64,000 nt of DNA from Thamnidium elegans (Eukaryota > Mucoromycota > Mucoromycetes > Mucorales > Mucoraceae), in contig JAIXMG010000003.1 of the NCBI GenBank assembly GCA_025201345.1, positions 310,001-374,000 of the forward strand, read 5' to 3'. The notes beneath the pieces are model-generated. The model worked only from the letters and a program-made list of their open reading frames with translations, ran no database searches and had not been told where the DNA came from. The translations under genes were made by a program, and so were the position numbers. Below, piece after piece: positions 10,982 through 20,361 of this stretch; within the stretch, counting starts at the first letter, position 1; every line of letters starts with the position of its first letter.

Positions 10982-13900
10982 TTATAATTTCTTAAAGTTA
11001 ACTTCGCCAACAGGTTGGTTTCCAGTAAGACCACCATCAGTGTATAATAAAGGTTGCTGGGCAATATGATGAGCGTCGCCACCAGTATTCAAAGGCTTAT
11101 GTTCTTCCGTAGAATTACGCTTGTTATCATTGTGATCCTTAAGACCCTTACCGGCAACTGCGGCGCCACCAACAACAGAAGCATTACGACCATATTGATG
11201 TTCCTTATCGTTAGAACCAGAGAGAGGAGAGTTGTCTGAACGCATAGTGTTAGATCCATCCTGAGAGTTATTCAAAGGGTTGGAAGAAGACTTGTCGTTA
11301 CGGTTATCGAATTCATGTTTAGCAAGACCTGCAGCTCCGGCAGCACCAGCTCCGGCAGCAGCGTTGCGACCATAATGATGTTCGTTGTTGTTAGAGCCAG
11401 CCATAGGGTTAGATCCACCATGGTGAGAAGAGTTCAAGGGGTTAGATCCATCATGATGGGACGAGTTCAAAGGGTTAGAAGAGTTTTTGTCGTTGCGGTT
11501 ACCAAGCTCATGTTTGGCGATACCAGCAGCACCAGCACCAAGAGCAGCATCACGAGCATAATGATGTTCGTTATTGTTGGAGCCAGTTGTTGGGTTAGAT
11601 CCATCATGATGAGAAGAGCTTAAAGGATTGTTACCATGTTGAGAAGAGCTCAAGGGATTTGAACCAGCATGTTGAGAAGAGCTTAAAGGATTGTTACCAT
11701 GTTGAGAAGAACTCAAAGGGTTGGAGGAAGACTTGTCGTTATGGTTACCAAGTTCATGCTTAGCAATACCAGCAGCACCAGCACCGAGAGCAGCATCACG
11801 AGCATAATGATGGTTGTTGTCGTTAGAACCAGTCATAGGGTTAGATCCACCATGACGAGAAGAACTCAAAGGGTTAGAATTATGCTGAGAAGAGCTTAAA
11901 GGATTGTTACCATGTTGGGAAGAGCTCAAAGGGTTGGAGGAAGACTTATCGTTATGGTTACCAAGTTCATGCTTAGCAATACCGGCAGCACCAGCTCCAA
12001 GGGCAGCGTCGCGACCATAATGATGTTCGTTGCTGTTAGAACCAGCCATAGGGTTAGATCCACCATGGTGAGAAGAGTTCAAGGGGTTAGATCCATCATG
12101 ATGAGAAGAGCTTAAAGGATTGTTACCATGTTGAGAAGAACTCAAAGGGTTGGAGGAAGACTTATCGTTATGGTTACCAAGTTCATGCTTAGCAATACCG
12201 GCAGCACCAGCTCCAAGGGCAGCGTCGCGACCATAATGATGTTCGTTGCTGTTAGAACCAGCCATAGGGTTAGATCCACCATGGTGAGAAGAGTTCAAGG
12301 GGTTAGATCCATCATGATGGGACGAGTTCAAAGGGTTAGAAGAGTTTTTGTCGTTGCGGTTACCAAGCTCATGTTTGGCGATACCAGCAGCACCAGCACC
12401 AAGAGCAGCATCACGAGCATAATGATGTTCGTTATTGTTGGAGCCAGTTGTTGGGTTAGATCCATCATGATGAGAAGAGCTTAAAGGATTGTTACCATGT
12501 TGAGAAGAGCTCAAGGGATTTGAACCAGCATGTTGAGAAGAGCTTAAAGGATTGTTACCATGTTGAGAAGAACTCAAAGGGTTGGAGGAAGACTTGTCGT
12601 TATGGTTACCAAGTTCATGCTTAGCAATACCAGCAGCACCAGCACCGAGAGCAGCATCACGAGCATAATGATGGTTGTTGTCGTTAGAACCAGTCATAGG
12701 GTTAGATCCACCATGACGAGAAGAACTCAAAGGGTTAGAATTATGCTGAGAAGAGCTTAAAGGATTGTTACCATGTTGGGAAGAGCTCAAAGGGTTGGAG
12801 GAAGACTTATCGTTATGGTTACCAAGTTCATGCTTAGCAATACCGGCAGCACCAGCTCCAAGGGCAGCGTCGCGACCATAATGATGTTCGTTGCTGTTAG
12901 AACCAGCCATAGGGTTAGATCCACCATGGTGAGAAGAGTTCAAGGGGTTAGATCCATCATGATGAGAAGAGCTTAAAGGATTGTTACCATGTTGAGAAGA
13001 ACTCAAAGGGTTGGAGGAAGACTTATCGTTATGGTTACCAAGTTCATGCTTAGCAATACCGGCAGCACCAGCTCCAAGGGCAGCGTCGCGACCATAATGA
13101 TGTTCGTTGCTGTTAGAACCAGCCATAGGGTTAGATCCACCATGGTGAGAAGAGTTCAAGGGGTTAGATCCATCATGATGGGACGAGTTCAAAGGGTTAG
13201 AAGAGTTTTTGTCGTTGCGGTTACCAAGCTCATGTTTGGCGATACCAGCAGCACCAGCACCAAGAGCAGCATCACGAGCATAATGATGTTCGTTATTGTT
13301 GGAGCCAGTTGTTGGGTTAGATCCATCATGATGAGAAGAGCTTAAAGGATTGTTACCATGTTGAGAAGAGCTCAAGGGATTTGAACCAGCATGTTGAGAA
13401 GAGCTTAAAGGATTGTTACCATGTTGAGAAGAACTCAAAGGGTTGGAGGAAGACTTATCGTTATGGTTACCAAGTTCATGCTTAGCAATACCGGCAGCAC
13501 CAGCTCCAAGGGCAGCGTCGCGACCATAATGATGTTCGTTGCTGTTAGAACCAGCCATAGGGTTAGATCCACCATGATGAGAAGAGCTTAAAGGTTTGGA
13601 ACCATGTTGATAAGAGCTGAAGGAGTTTAAACCATCATACTCGGAAGAACTCAAGGGGTTTGAGTCATCACGATGAGAAGAAGTTAAAGGATTGGAACCG
13701 TGTTGATAAGAACTGGATGAGTTTAAGCCGTCATATTCAGAACTCAAGGGATCAGAGCCGTCACGATGAGAAGAACTCAAAGGATTAGAGGAAATCTTGT
13801 GGTTATCGAATTCGTGTTTAGCAAGACCAGCAGTACCAGCACCAAGGACAGCGTCACGTCCATAATGATGGTCATTATCAGAATTACTGATACCTCCAAC

Positions 13901-14434
13901 ATGTGTGAAATTATCTGAAATAGGTTGATTATGGTTACCGATCATACCATCAGAACCGCCTCTGAGACCTTCGTTACCTAAGCCTTTATGGTGTGATTGA
14001 AGAGATCGATGGCCATCGCCACTTGAGGGGTTTGTATTTTGAAGAGAATTATGTACATTATCATCGGTTAAACCGGAGGTTTTTATAAAACCATTATCAT
14101 TTTGATCCGAGACATTATTTACTAAAATAAAAATAAAATACCGTATTAAAAAATCTGCGCATATACTATTTTCATTAAACCACTTACCATTGTTTTGTTC
14201 ACCTAAAGCTCGGTTAAGTCCGGCTTGAATCTTACCCGGACCACCAACAATTTTAGGTTTATTGGTAGTACTGTTTAAACCAGCATGTCCTTGTTGGTGG
14301 AATTGGGTATCATTATTATTTTGGGGAATTGATCCAGGCATACCGCCAGGCATACCACCGGGCATACCACCGGGCATACCACCAGTTGTAGAATCGTTTG
14401 TAGTAATGTTATTATTTGAGTTGTTTTGGAACAT
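10982..14434 (-). CDS. Large Ser/Asn/His/Gly-rich tandem-repeat protein
   Basis: Read from the complement: exon 1 14188..14434, exon 2 10982..14121, giving 1128 aa. The 66-bp intron has no stop and is a multiple of three, so retention would add 22 residues in frame. The N terminus is Asn-rich with four GGMP units. The body is about 13 modules of the type HHYGRDAALGAGAAGIAKHE, followed by Asn/Asp/Lys and several NPLSSSQHG or NPLNSSHHDG spacers. Each module joins a Gly/Ala-rich glycine-zipper-like core to a hydrophilic Ser/His/Asn tail. There is no signal peptide, TM segment or catalytic motif. Similar GRDAA-GAGAAG-KHE cores occur in fungal low-complexity stress proteins, but I cannot assign a function. 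The 3' end closes with GGLTGNQPVGEVNFKKL. Confidence 0.85.
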   Translation of the reverse strand: MFQNNSNNNITTNDSTTGGMPGGMPGGMPGGMPGSIPQNNNDTQFHQQGHAGLNSTTNKPKIVGGPGKIQAGLNRALGEQNNGKWFNENSICADFLIRYFIFILVNNVSDQNDNGFIKTSGLTDDNVHNSLQNTNPSSGDGHRSLQSHHKGLGNEGLRGGSDGMIGNHNQPISDNFTHVGGISNSDNDHHYGRDAVLGAGTAGLAKHEFDNHKISSNPLSSSHRDGSDPLSSEYDGLNSSSSYQHGSNPLTSSHRDDSNPLSSSEYDGLNSFSSYQHGSKPLSSSHHGGSNPMAGSNSNEHHYGRDAALGAGAAGIAKHELGNHNDKSSSNPLSSSQHGNNPLSSSQHAGSNPLSSSQHGNNPLSSSHHDGSNPTTGSNNNEHHYARDAALGAGAAGIAKHELGNRNDKNSSNPLNSSHHDGSNPLNSSHHGGSNPMAGSNSNEHHYGRDAALGAGAAGIAKHELGNHNDKSSSNPLSSSQHGNNPLSSSHHDGSNPLNSSHHGGSNPMAGSNSNEHHYGRDAALGAGAAGIAKHELGNHNDKSSSNPLSSSQHGNNPLSSSQHNSNPLSSSRHGGSNPMTGSNDNNHHYARDAALGAGAAGIAKHELGNHNDKSSSNPLSSSQHGNNPLSSSQHAGSNPLSSSQHGNNPLSSSHHDGSNPTTGSNNNEHHYARDAALGAGAAGIAKHELGNRNDKNSSNPLNSSHHDGSNPLNSSHHGGSNPMAGSNSNEHHYGRDAALGAGAAGIAKHELGNHNDKSSSNPLSSSQHGNNPLSSSHHDGSNPLNSSHHGGSNPMAGSNSNEHHYGRDAALGAGAAGIAKHELGNHNDKSSSNPLSSSQHGNNPLSSSQHNSNPLSSSRHGGSNPMTGSNDNNHHYARDAALGAGAAGIAKHELGNHNDKSSSNPLSSSQHGNNPLSSSQHAGSNPLSSSQHGNNPLSSSHHDGSNPTTGSNNNEHHYARDAALGAGAAGIAKHELGNRNDKNSSNPLNSSHHDGSNPLNSSHHGGSNPMAGSNNNEHHYGRNAAAGAGAAGAAGLAKHEFDNRNDKSSSNPLNNSQDGSNTMRSDNSPLSGSNDKEHQYGRNASVVGGAAVAGKGLKDHNDNKRNSTEEHKPLNTGGDAHHIAQQPLLYTDGGLTGNQPVGEVNFKKL
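11400..13560 (-). repeat. 861-bp tandem duplication inside the repeat gene
   Basis: Sequence from about 11400 to 12260 recurs almost identically at 12261-13121, and the first half recurs again to about 13560. Many landmarks are offset by exactly 861 bp (11699/12560, 11912/12773, 12128/12989). 861 bp is 287 codons, so the frame is kept. Each period covers four modules. Confidence 0.9.
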
Positions 14435-14791
14435 TTTTTTGTGTATATTTATATTTAAATAGTTGTAATTATTTTTTTAACGGGTATATGACAAGTCTTT
14501 TTATACATTTTTTTTCTGTGAAATATAAAATCACCATCACCATGATATCATTATTAGCATGTATGTGGGCAATAAAAATTTTAAACCTTCCTACGCTATG
14601 ACGATGAAGAATATAAATAGTCCAAATAAGGCGAAAAAAAAAAGGCTGCTGCGTTTTAAAAGAGTCGATCCATATCGTCATACTCAACTGTTGTTTAAAA
14701 AAGAAATTGGGAAAACGGGAGTCTTTTTGCATAAGGCTAGTTTAATTTAACCAATTTCTAGTCTTGGTACACGTTCTATTTACACGCTCGG

Positions 14792-14824
<33 letters not shown>

Positions 14825-15974
14825 TGCAACATTTTTTAATTTTTTGGTATGTTAAAATAAGTTGTATTAAAACTTGTAACGACAAGCACAGACATGTGAA
14901 ATATATATAAAATGATAAAATGAATCTTCTTTCACTTTATCATTTTTTATTATATATTCCAGTAAGCATTTATATATATATGTGCACCTTTTAAAAGAGC
15001 TTAACTATATCTTATATGTTCCACTATTTTTTTTCTTTTAGCATTTTCGTCTTCTTTTATGTTCGTACAAAAAGATGCAGTTCTTCCTAAAGCAATCGCC
15101 GAGCATAAGAGCGCTTCTTTCTCAAATGTGTTTCATCCAACTGTGATTCTGTATAGATATTGACTAGACGGTCGCTAGCACAAGACTTTGAGATCCGCTA
15201 AACTATTATGTACTACTTTTTTAAAATGTTTTGTAAAGGTAAGTAAAAAGTAAATAGAACGTGCACCAAGAATTCTCTCTCCTTTTTTTTATAGTGATAC
15301 TTATATTTCTTATGGTCGAAATTGTATCGCTTCCATCTAAAAAAAAGGAACCATTTAGGAAAGAAAGATAACACCATAATCTTATAAAGTGGCAGAATCG
15401 TAAAAGTTGTGCAGTATATATGTATATAAAATTACATGAAGTAGCGTAATAAAAATTAATCAATAGTTGCATTGATTAATCTCAATTTGAAGATATAAAG
15501 TGTGATAGAATATTTTTTTAGCTATTACACCTTTTAGCTAACTGAAGTTGCAAGAGAAGAAAAGCAAGCTCTCAAAAGATTTTGGAACTTTCAATTCATG
15601 CATGTGACAGTGTTTATATAACTAGGAACAAATTTGGACAACGGCTGCCATTATTTGTTCCAAGCCAGGCGATTCGTACAAACCAAAATCCGAACCAACT
15701 AAAGACCTGTCTCCAATAAAATTGAATGTCTAAAATCAGGAACAATAGTACATAGTACGCAACAGGTAGGTTTAAACCTATCGTTTTCTTTACAAGAAGG
15801 TTACAGAATGTACGTTTACTTTATATTTAACAGGACGTAATAGTATTAAAAGAATTATTATGTAATTATGGCATTATTTCTTTTTTATTAGAGCTGTATT
15901 AAATTATAAGAATTGTATTATTGTATATATAGAAAGTGAATATTATCAAAAGTTTAAAAAGAAAACAGGTATTA
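14435..15974. other. Intergenic between the repeat-protein and kelch genes
   Basis: No supportable gene. It has a 29-base A run ending at 14822 and many stops in all frames. The left end must hold the promoter of the minus-strand repeat gene and the right end the terminator region of the kelch gene. A 63-codon plus-strand frame at 14559-14750 is basic and shows no family signature. Confidence 0.5.
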
Positions 15975-17730
15975 TTACAAGAAGGTAAAGACAATCATGA
16001 CCCCAATTATTAAATAAGCTGTTTTCATGTAGTTAAAAGAAACAAGTGCTTGATTATTTGTATTTGCTGAAGAAGTCTGATCATCTTGATTGGTATTGGT
16101 AATAAAAGAAGAAGAAGAAGAAGAAGAAGCGGAATTGGATGACTCAACGGAGGCAGTTGGATAAACACCATCGGTCTTAAAACTTGTAACCCACTGCCAG
16201 TTTGTAATGTCAATTACAAAAAAATCGTTTCTAAGGTTTCCAAAGCTATCAGCTCCAAAAACTATAAATAGAGAATTTTTGTACAACACAGCTATTGTTT
16301 TTAATAATAGAGTTAGTATTCCCTCGTTTTTTTTTATGTCTCTCAATATTTCATTTTACCTGAGTGTCCAAATCTAGGCCCTGCGCCTGCATTTAAAATA
16401 TTAACAGCGGTCCATTGAAACGATGTTGTATTTAATAAGTAACTATAGTCTGCTACTGTTTTAGACGCATCTAAAAATAAAAAAAATATTTAATAATCAG
16501 GTGTTTTTAGAAGCAGGATTATTTGTTACCTGTTGCAGATCCTCCATAAACAAGTATGAGATCAACATTAGGAACTATACAAAAAAAAATATATATATAT
16601 TAGTAAATAATAACAATTGCATGATTAAAAGAGAAAAAACTACTTTGAGTTGCAGTATGAAGTCTTCGAGGAGATGGAATAGTACTATTAGAAGGTGATT
16701 GATGTGTGATCCAAGTATTATTTGCAATATGATATTCAAGGATTTCACCCATTGAAACAGATGAAAGCATATCACTGTCGTTTACTTCTAAACCACCAAT
16801 GTAGAATATAGATTGTCCTGAGTTACCTAGTGTTGCAGTATGAGCAATACGAGCCCGAGGATATGACGTATTTGTGCTATCGGGAAAAGACCATGCCATA
16901 TTCTGTATTGGCAGAAAATATAAATTTTTTTAGTGTCTCGGCCTTTTTTTCTTTTTGTGTTTTTTTTTACCGTACGTTTAAATCTAATACTTGAAATTCG
17001 TCATGATACATAGTTCTACTAATATTGACAGATGTTCTGTTATCACTTTTTTGAAAAGATACAAATAAAAAAAAATAAAAAAAAGAATGAGTTTGGTGGT
17101 ACAATAATCATGTGCTTAAATTAGTTTACCTTATTCCACCCCAGGTCCAGATACGGTTTGATGAATCAAGTGTTGATGTTTCTTCACGACTAAATATATA
17201 TATATACTAAATCTTCTGACGTAACAAAAATATGTTATTTATTTACCTTGGCGTCATACTTGTTTGATTAGTGCTATTAATAGTACTCCAAGTTCCATCA
17301 AGTGTGTTATAAAGAGTAGTTGTATTCTTTAAGAATTTTGTTGAGGAACCATAACCTAAACCACCGTGTACCAGATATTTATCGGTTAAAGGTACGATCG
17401 AGAACAAACTGTTTGGTTCCGTTTCGAAATCCCCTGTTACAACCGCGTTCCAAGCTTCGATAGATCCATCAATAGGAAAGTCCTTTGATAAATCGAAAAC
17501 GTAGTGGTCTGATGTTGGTAGTTGATTTGATGTTCCTCCGTAACAATAAAGTCGTTGAGATACGGCTGCGCAACCTTTTTTTTTTTTTTTTTAAGAAGTA
17601 TTAAAAAAAGAGGGATCATCTAAACTCTTTTGTTTTTGTTTTGTTTACCTCCATTATATCTGGGAGTTGGTATAATAGCTTTAACAAAAGCTATACTAGT
17701 AGAAAGTATTAAAAAAGAAGCTATACGCAT
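15975..17730 (-). CDS. Secreted or GPI-anchored kelch-repeat protein
   Basis: Eight exons on the complement: 17649..17730, 17247..17574, 17130..17189, 16976..17045, 16644..16902, 16530..16574, 16360..16470 and 15975..16291, giving 423 aa. The N terminus MRIASFLILSTSIAFVKA is a signal peptide. Kelch blades follow: CYGGTSNQL, KYLVHGGLGYG, MAWSFPDST, ARIAHTATL, IFYIGGLEV, PSPRRLHTAT, LILVYGGSAT, PRFGHS and LFIVFGADS. A Ser/Asn/Thr-rich linker then leads to a terminal hydrophobic segment (TAYLIIGVMIVFTFL), typical of a GPI signal or single TM. The donor of the 16903-16975 intron must be GTACGG rather than the stronger GTAAAA five bases on, because only that keeps frame. Secreted beta-propellers of this layout are common in Mucorales; the ligand is unknown. 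Confidence 0.86.
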
Positions 17731-18200
17731 AGTATTATTATTATTATTTTTAGAAAAAGAAAAAAGTAAAAGAGAGAAAGGGAAAGAAAAATAAAACAGC
17801 TTTAAAATATATACAAAGGAGTAAAGATCCAAAAAAAAAAAAAATGACTGTTCGTGCAACACCGCGTTATTAAATTTCAAAGTAGTAGTTTCCTTTTATT
17901 GCTTCAATAATCCACTAAAAAAGGCCATTTTAATAAAATAAAAATGGGAACGTATGTATTGATTATAGACTACAGCAGCGAAAAATACATCTTACATCAA
18001 TATATCTTTGTGTAGGCTATGATGAGTACAATCAAGGGAAAAAACAAAAATGATTGTTTGTACTACAATATCTTTATTAAGTGTGGTTTTTTAAAAATGA
18101 GTAAAAAAAAGCGATGCTTTGTGCTAAAAGGTTCCTTTGAAGAGAGAGAATTTTTTTTTTTAGTCGTGGTATAAATATGCTGGAGTTTTTTGTTTTTTGT
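17731..18200. other. Intergenic, 5' of the kelch gene
   Basis: AT-rich with no coding signal. It serves as the promoter side of the minus-strand kelch gene and the 3' side of the next small ORF. Confidence 0.4.
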
Positions 18201-18476
18201 TTAGAGGTAGAAAGATACAAGTTTGTTCAGGTTTTCAGTAGTCGATTTACAAGAATTATCTGCTTCTGACACTGCTTTGAAAAACCATTTGAGAGTTTCT
18301 TTATGGCTGCTTGAAGTAGTTGAATCAATGACTTGAAATGTCTCATTGGATAGTGTTGCAGTACATCGAATACCAGTACTAGAAAGATTTGATATATTTG
18401 AAGTTGGATTAATGTCCATAGTTTCTGTAATGAAATTAGAATTATTGTGTTGTATATAAGGCATCATTTCTTGCAT
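18201..18476 (-). CDS. Possible small gene, 91 aa, unrecognised
   Basis: An uninterrupted minus-strand frame from ATG (18474-18476) to a stop at 18201, starting MQEMMPYIQHNNSNFI. Composition is balanced and hydrophilic with two Cys and no low-complexity stretch, unlike the chance ORFs nearby. A TATATA-like motif lies about 75 bp upstream of the ATG (near 18550). There is no signal peptide, TM or family signature. It may be a real small protein or a chance frame. Confidence 0.4.
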   Translation of the reverse strand: MQEMMPYIQHNNSNFITETMDINPTSNISNLSSTGIRCTATLSNETFQVIDSTTSSSHKETLKWFFKAVSEADNSCKSTTENLNKLVSFYL

Positions 18477-20361
18477 TTATTTAAAGGGTAAAGAAAAAAA
18501 AAGGAAAAAGTATAATTGGGACATTTTTATAATCCGCATCCTCTTTTTATATACAGCAGAAGAAGCGGAAATGTCCGGTTTTTTGAAGTGAAAAATCTAG
18601 CCCTATCACATGGTTAGGCTTAGCGTGAATTTAAAAAAGAAGTTCTTTAGAAAAGAAGACGGCCAATCAATATGCAAATAACATCTACATGGACTTGTGT
18701 AATGACACAGTCAATCTGGTACTTGGGGGAGGGTTTGTAATACATTTAGGAAGACTAGAATCTGGGGTTAAATGGTTATCCGAATTACATTTCAAAAAAG
18801 AATAAAAAGAACGAACCATTTCTCTTTTTACTGTATTTAGCAGTAACGAGCAAAGGGTAGGCGGTTACTGAAATAAAAAAGGATACGTTATCAATTAAAG
18901 AGAATTTTATAGCAGCACACATTATAGAATGGGTTGATTCCATATGCAAAGATTTATACTAGTACTTGAGATGCTTAATTATACCCTATAAAGTCATTTA
19001 TTTTTAATATATCGGCGGTGAAGTTCCACCGCACTAGCAAAAACCGGACCTTCATAATTTACAAATCGAATATAGATATTCCTTTACCGCCACCCCCTCG
19101 CCTGATTCGAAAGAGATGGAAACAAGCTTATTTGAACAAAATATATAGTATTATGTATTACCCCATCCTATCACAAAATATACGATTATCCTTTCTGTAA
19201 TTGCAATATCTTAACATCTACTTTATTTTCATAGAATATTGAGAAAAAATAAGTAAATTTTTGGGGGAAAAGATAAATATGTTAGTAAACAGTTCAAAAA
19301 GAAAAAAGGAGAAAAAAAAAGTTATAGTTAAAGAAAAAAGAACTTACCAAAAGTAAATAAGGGTTATTCAAATGTTATAAAGGATGTAAGTTAAGATGAA
19401 GGATTATGTCCTCCTAAAGGCTTCTGGATGATTGTTGTTATTTTGAGCCATATAAAGAAAAACGGAACGAATATTCATACTAGCCATATGGTCTCTATTC
19501 CACCGTGTATCACAAGTAGAGCATTTGAGTACAGGGTGTATTTTTAAGCTGGAACTGTTTTTTTTCGTTCGAGGTTGTTCTGGTTTGGTGATAACAAAGC
19601 CTTTTATAGTATGCTCTCGAATCTGTTGTAACAGCTGTCTATACGTGTATTTGAAACTACTTGTATCATTGTGTTATTTCGATAAGTAAGCTGTAATAGG
19701 TAAAATCTTGTTTGCACACAATTGTTTTTAATTTATATCGGTGTATATAATTTTATGTAACTTGATATATGATAACATCACATTTGTATAAATGATGTAC
19801 ACTTTATTTCTCCTAAATATCCTAAATAACAATGATTCTTAACTATACTTTTAATATACACATAAAAGAAACTCTATTTGTATTAGGGTTTATCTCAATG
19901 TAACAATCTTTCTTCTATAGAAGAAAAATACTAACGCTCAATATGCATCACATCTTAAAAACACAACTTTTTATCCAACCGACAAAAACCCTCAGAAACT
20001 AAAGAGTCATATCATAGTCAAGATAAACAGAGTTGAAAGTCACAATGAAGAAGGAAATACATTGCTGTACATTTACTTATACAAAAAGGATTTCCAAAAA
20101 TACAGTAAACCAAAAAAAAAAGCGGACAATAAAATTTTAGGTTTGGTTTTTCCCACGGAAAAAAAAGGAGTTACTTTGGCACAGGGTGATGAGGAATAAG
20201 CACTACTTTTTTGTAGCACAGTTCTTTTTGCATAAAAAGAAAGGGGGAGGGAGGGAGTATACCCCTCTTTATTAGCTGTTGATTTTCACTACAAAACAAT
20301 ATCAGTCGTGTTCTACTATTTATTTAAAAATAAGAAAGAAAAAAAAGCATTTTCGAATTTA
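18477..20361. other. Intergenic with a small transposon-type fragment
   Basis: About 1.9 kb without an intact gene. The only coding-like segment is the Zn-ribbon fragment at 19404-19668, entered separately. The rest is AT-rich with stops in all frames. The right end is the 3' flank of the Nup93 gene. Confidence 0.5.
19404..19668 (-). pseudogene. C-terminal fragment of a TnpB/Fanzor-like (OrfB Zn-ribbon) protein
   Basis: On the complement a frame ends KCSTCDTRWNRDHMASMN, then IRSVFLYMAQNNNNHPEAF, RRT and a stop. CxxC followed by WNRDxxAsxNI is the zinc-ribbon plus RuvC-III pattern of TnpB/Fanzor-type nucleases. Only about 80 residues can be followed upstream (…QQIREHTIKGFVITKPEQP) before frames break up. 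No RuvC-I or RuvC-II part remains. The copy is therefore a dead remnant. It is not the same subfamily as the relic at 51.5-53.3 kb, whose C-terminus differs. Confidence 0.55.

Noticed and set aside
11054..13345. Seven plus-strand open frames rich in Arg/Val/Met over the repeat gene
   Set aside because: They are antisense shadows created by the codon repetition of the minus-strand repeat protein and recur with its 861-bp period.
11400..13560. Regular repeats that could suggest a CRISPR array
   Set aside because: The repeats are long, contiguous and coding, without unique spacers, and the organism is eukaryotic.
14559..14750. A 63-codon basic plus-strand ORF
   Set aside because: It starts in the promoter side of the repeat gene, has no family feature and ends next to A-rich sequence.
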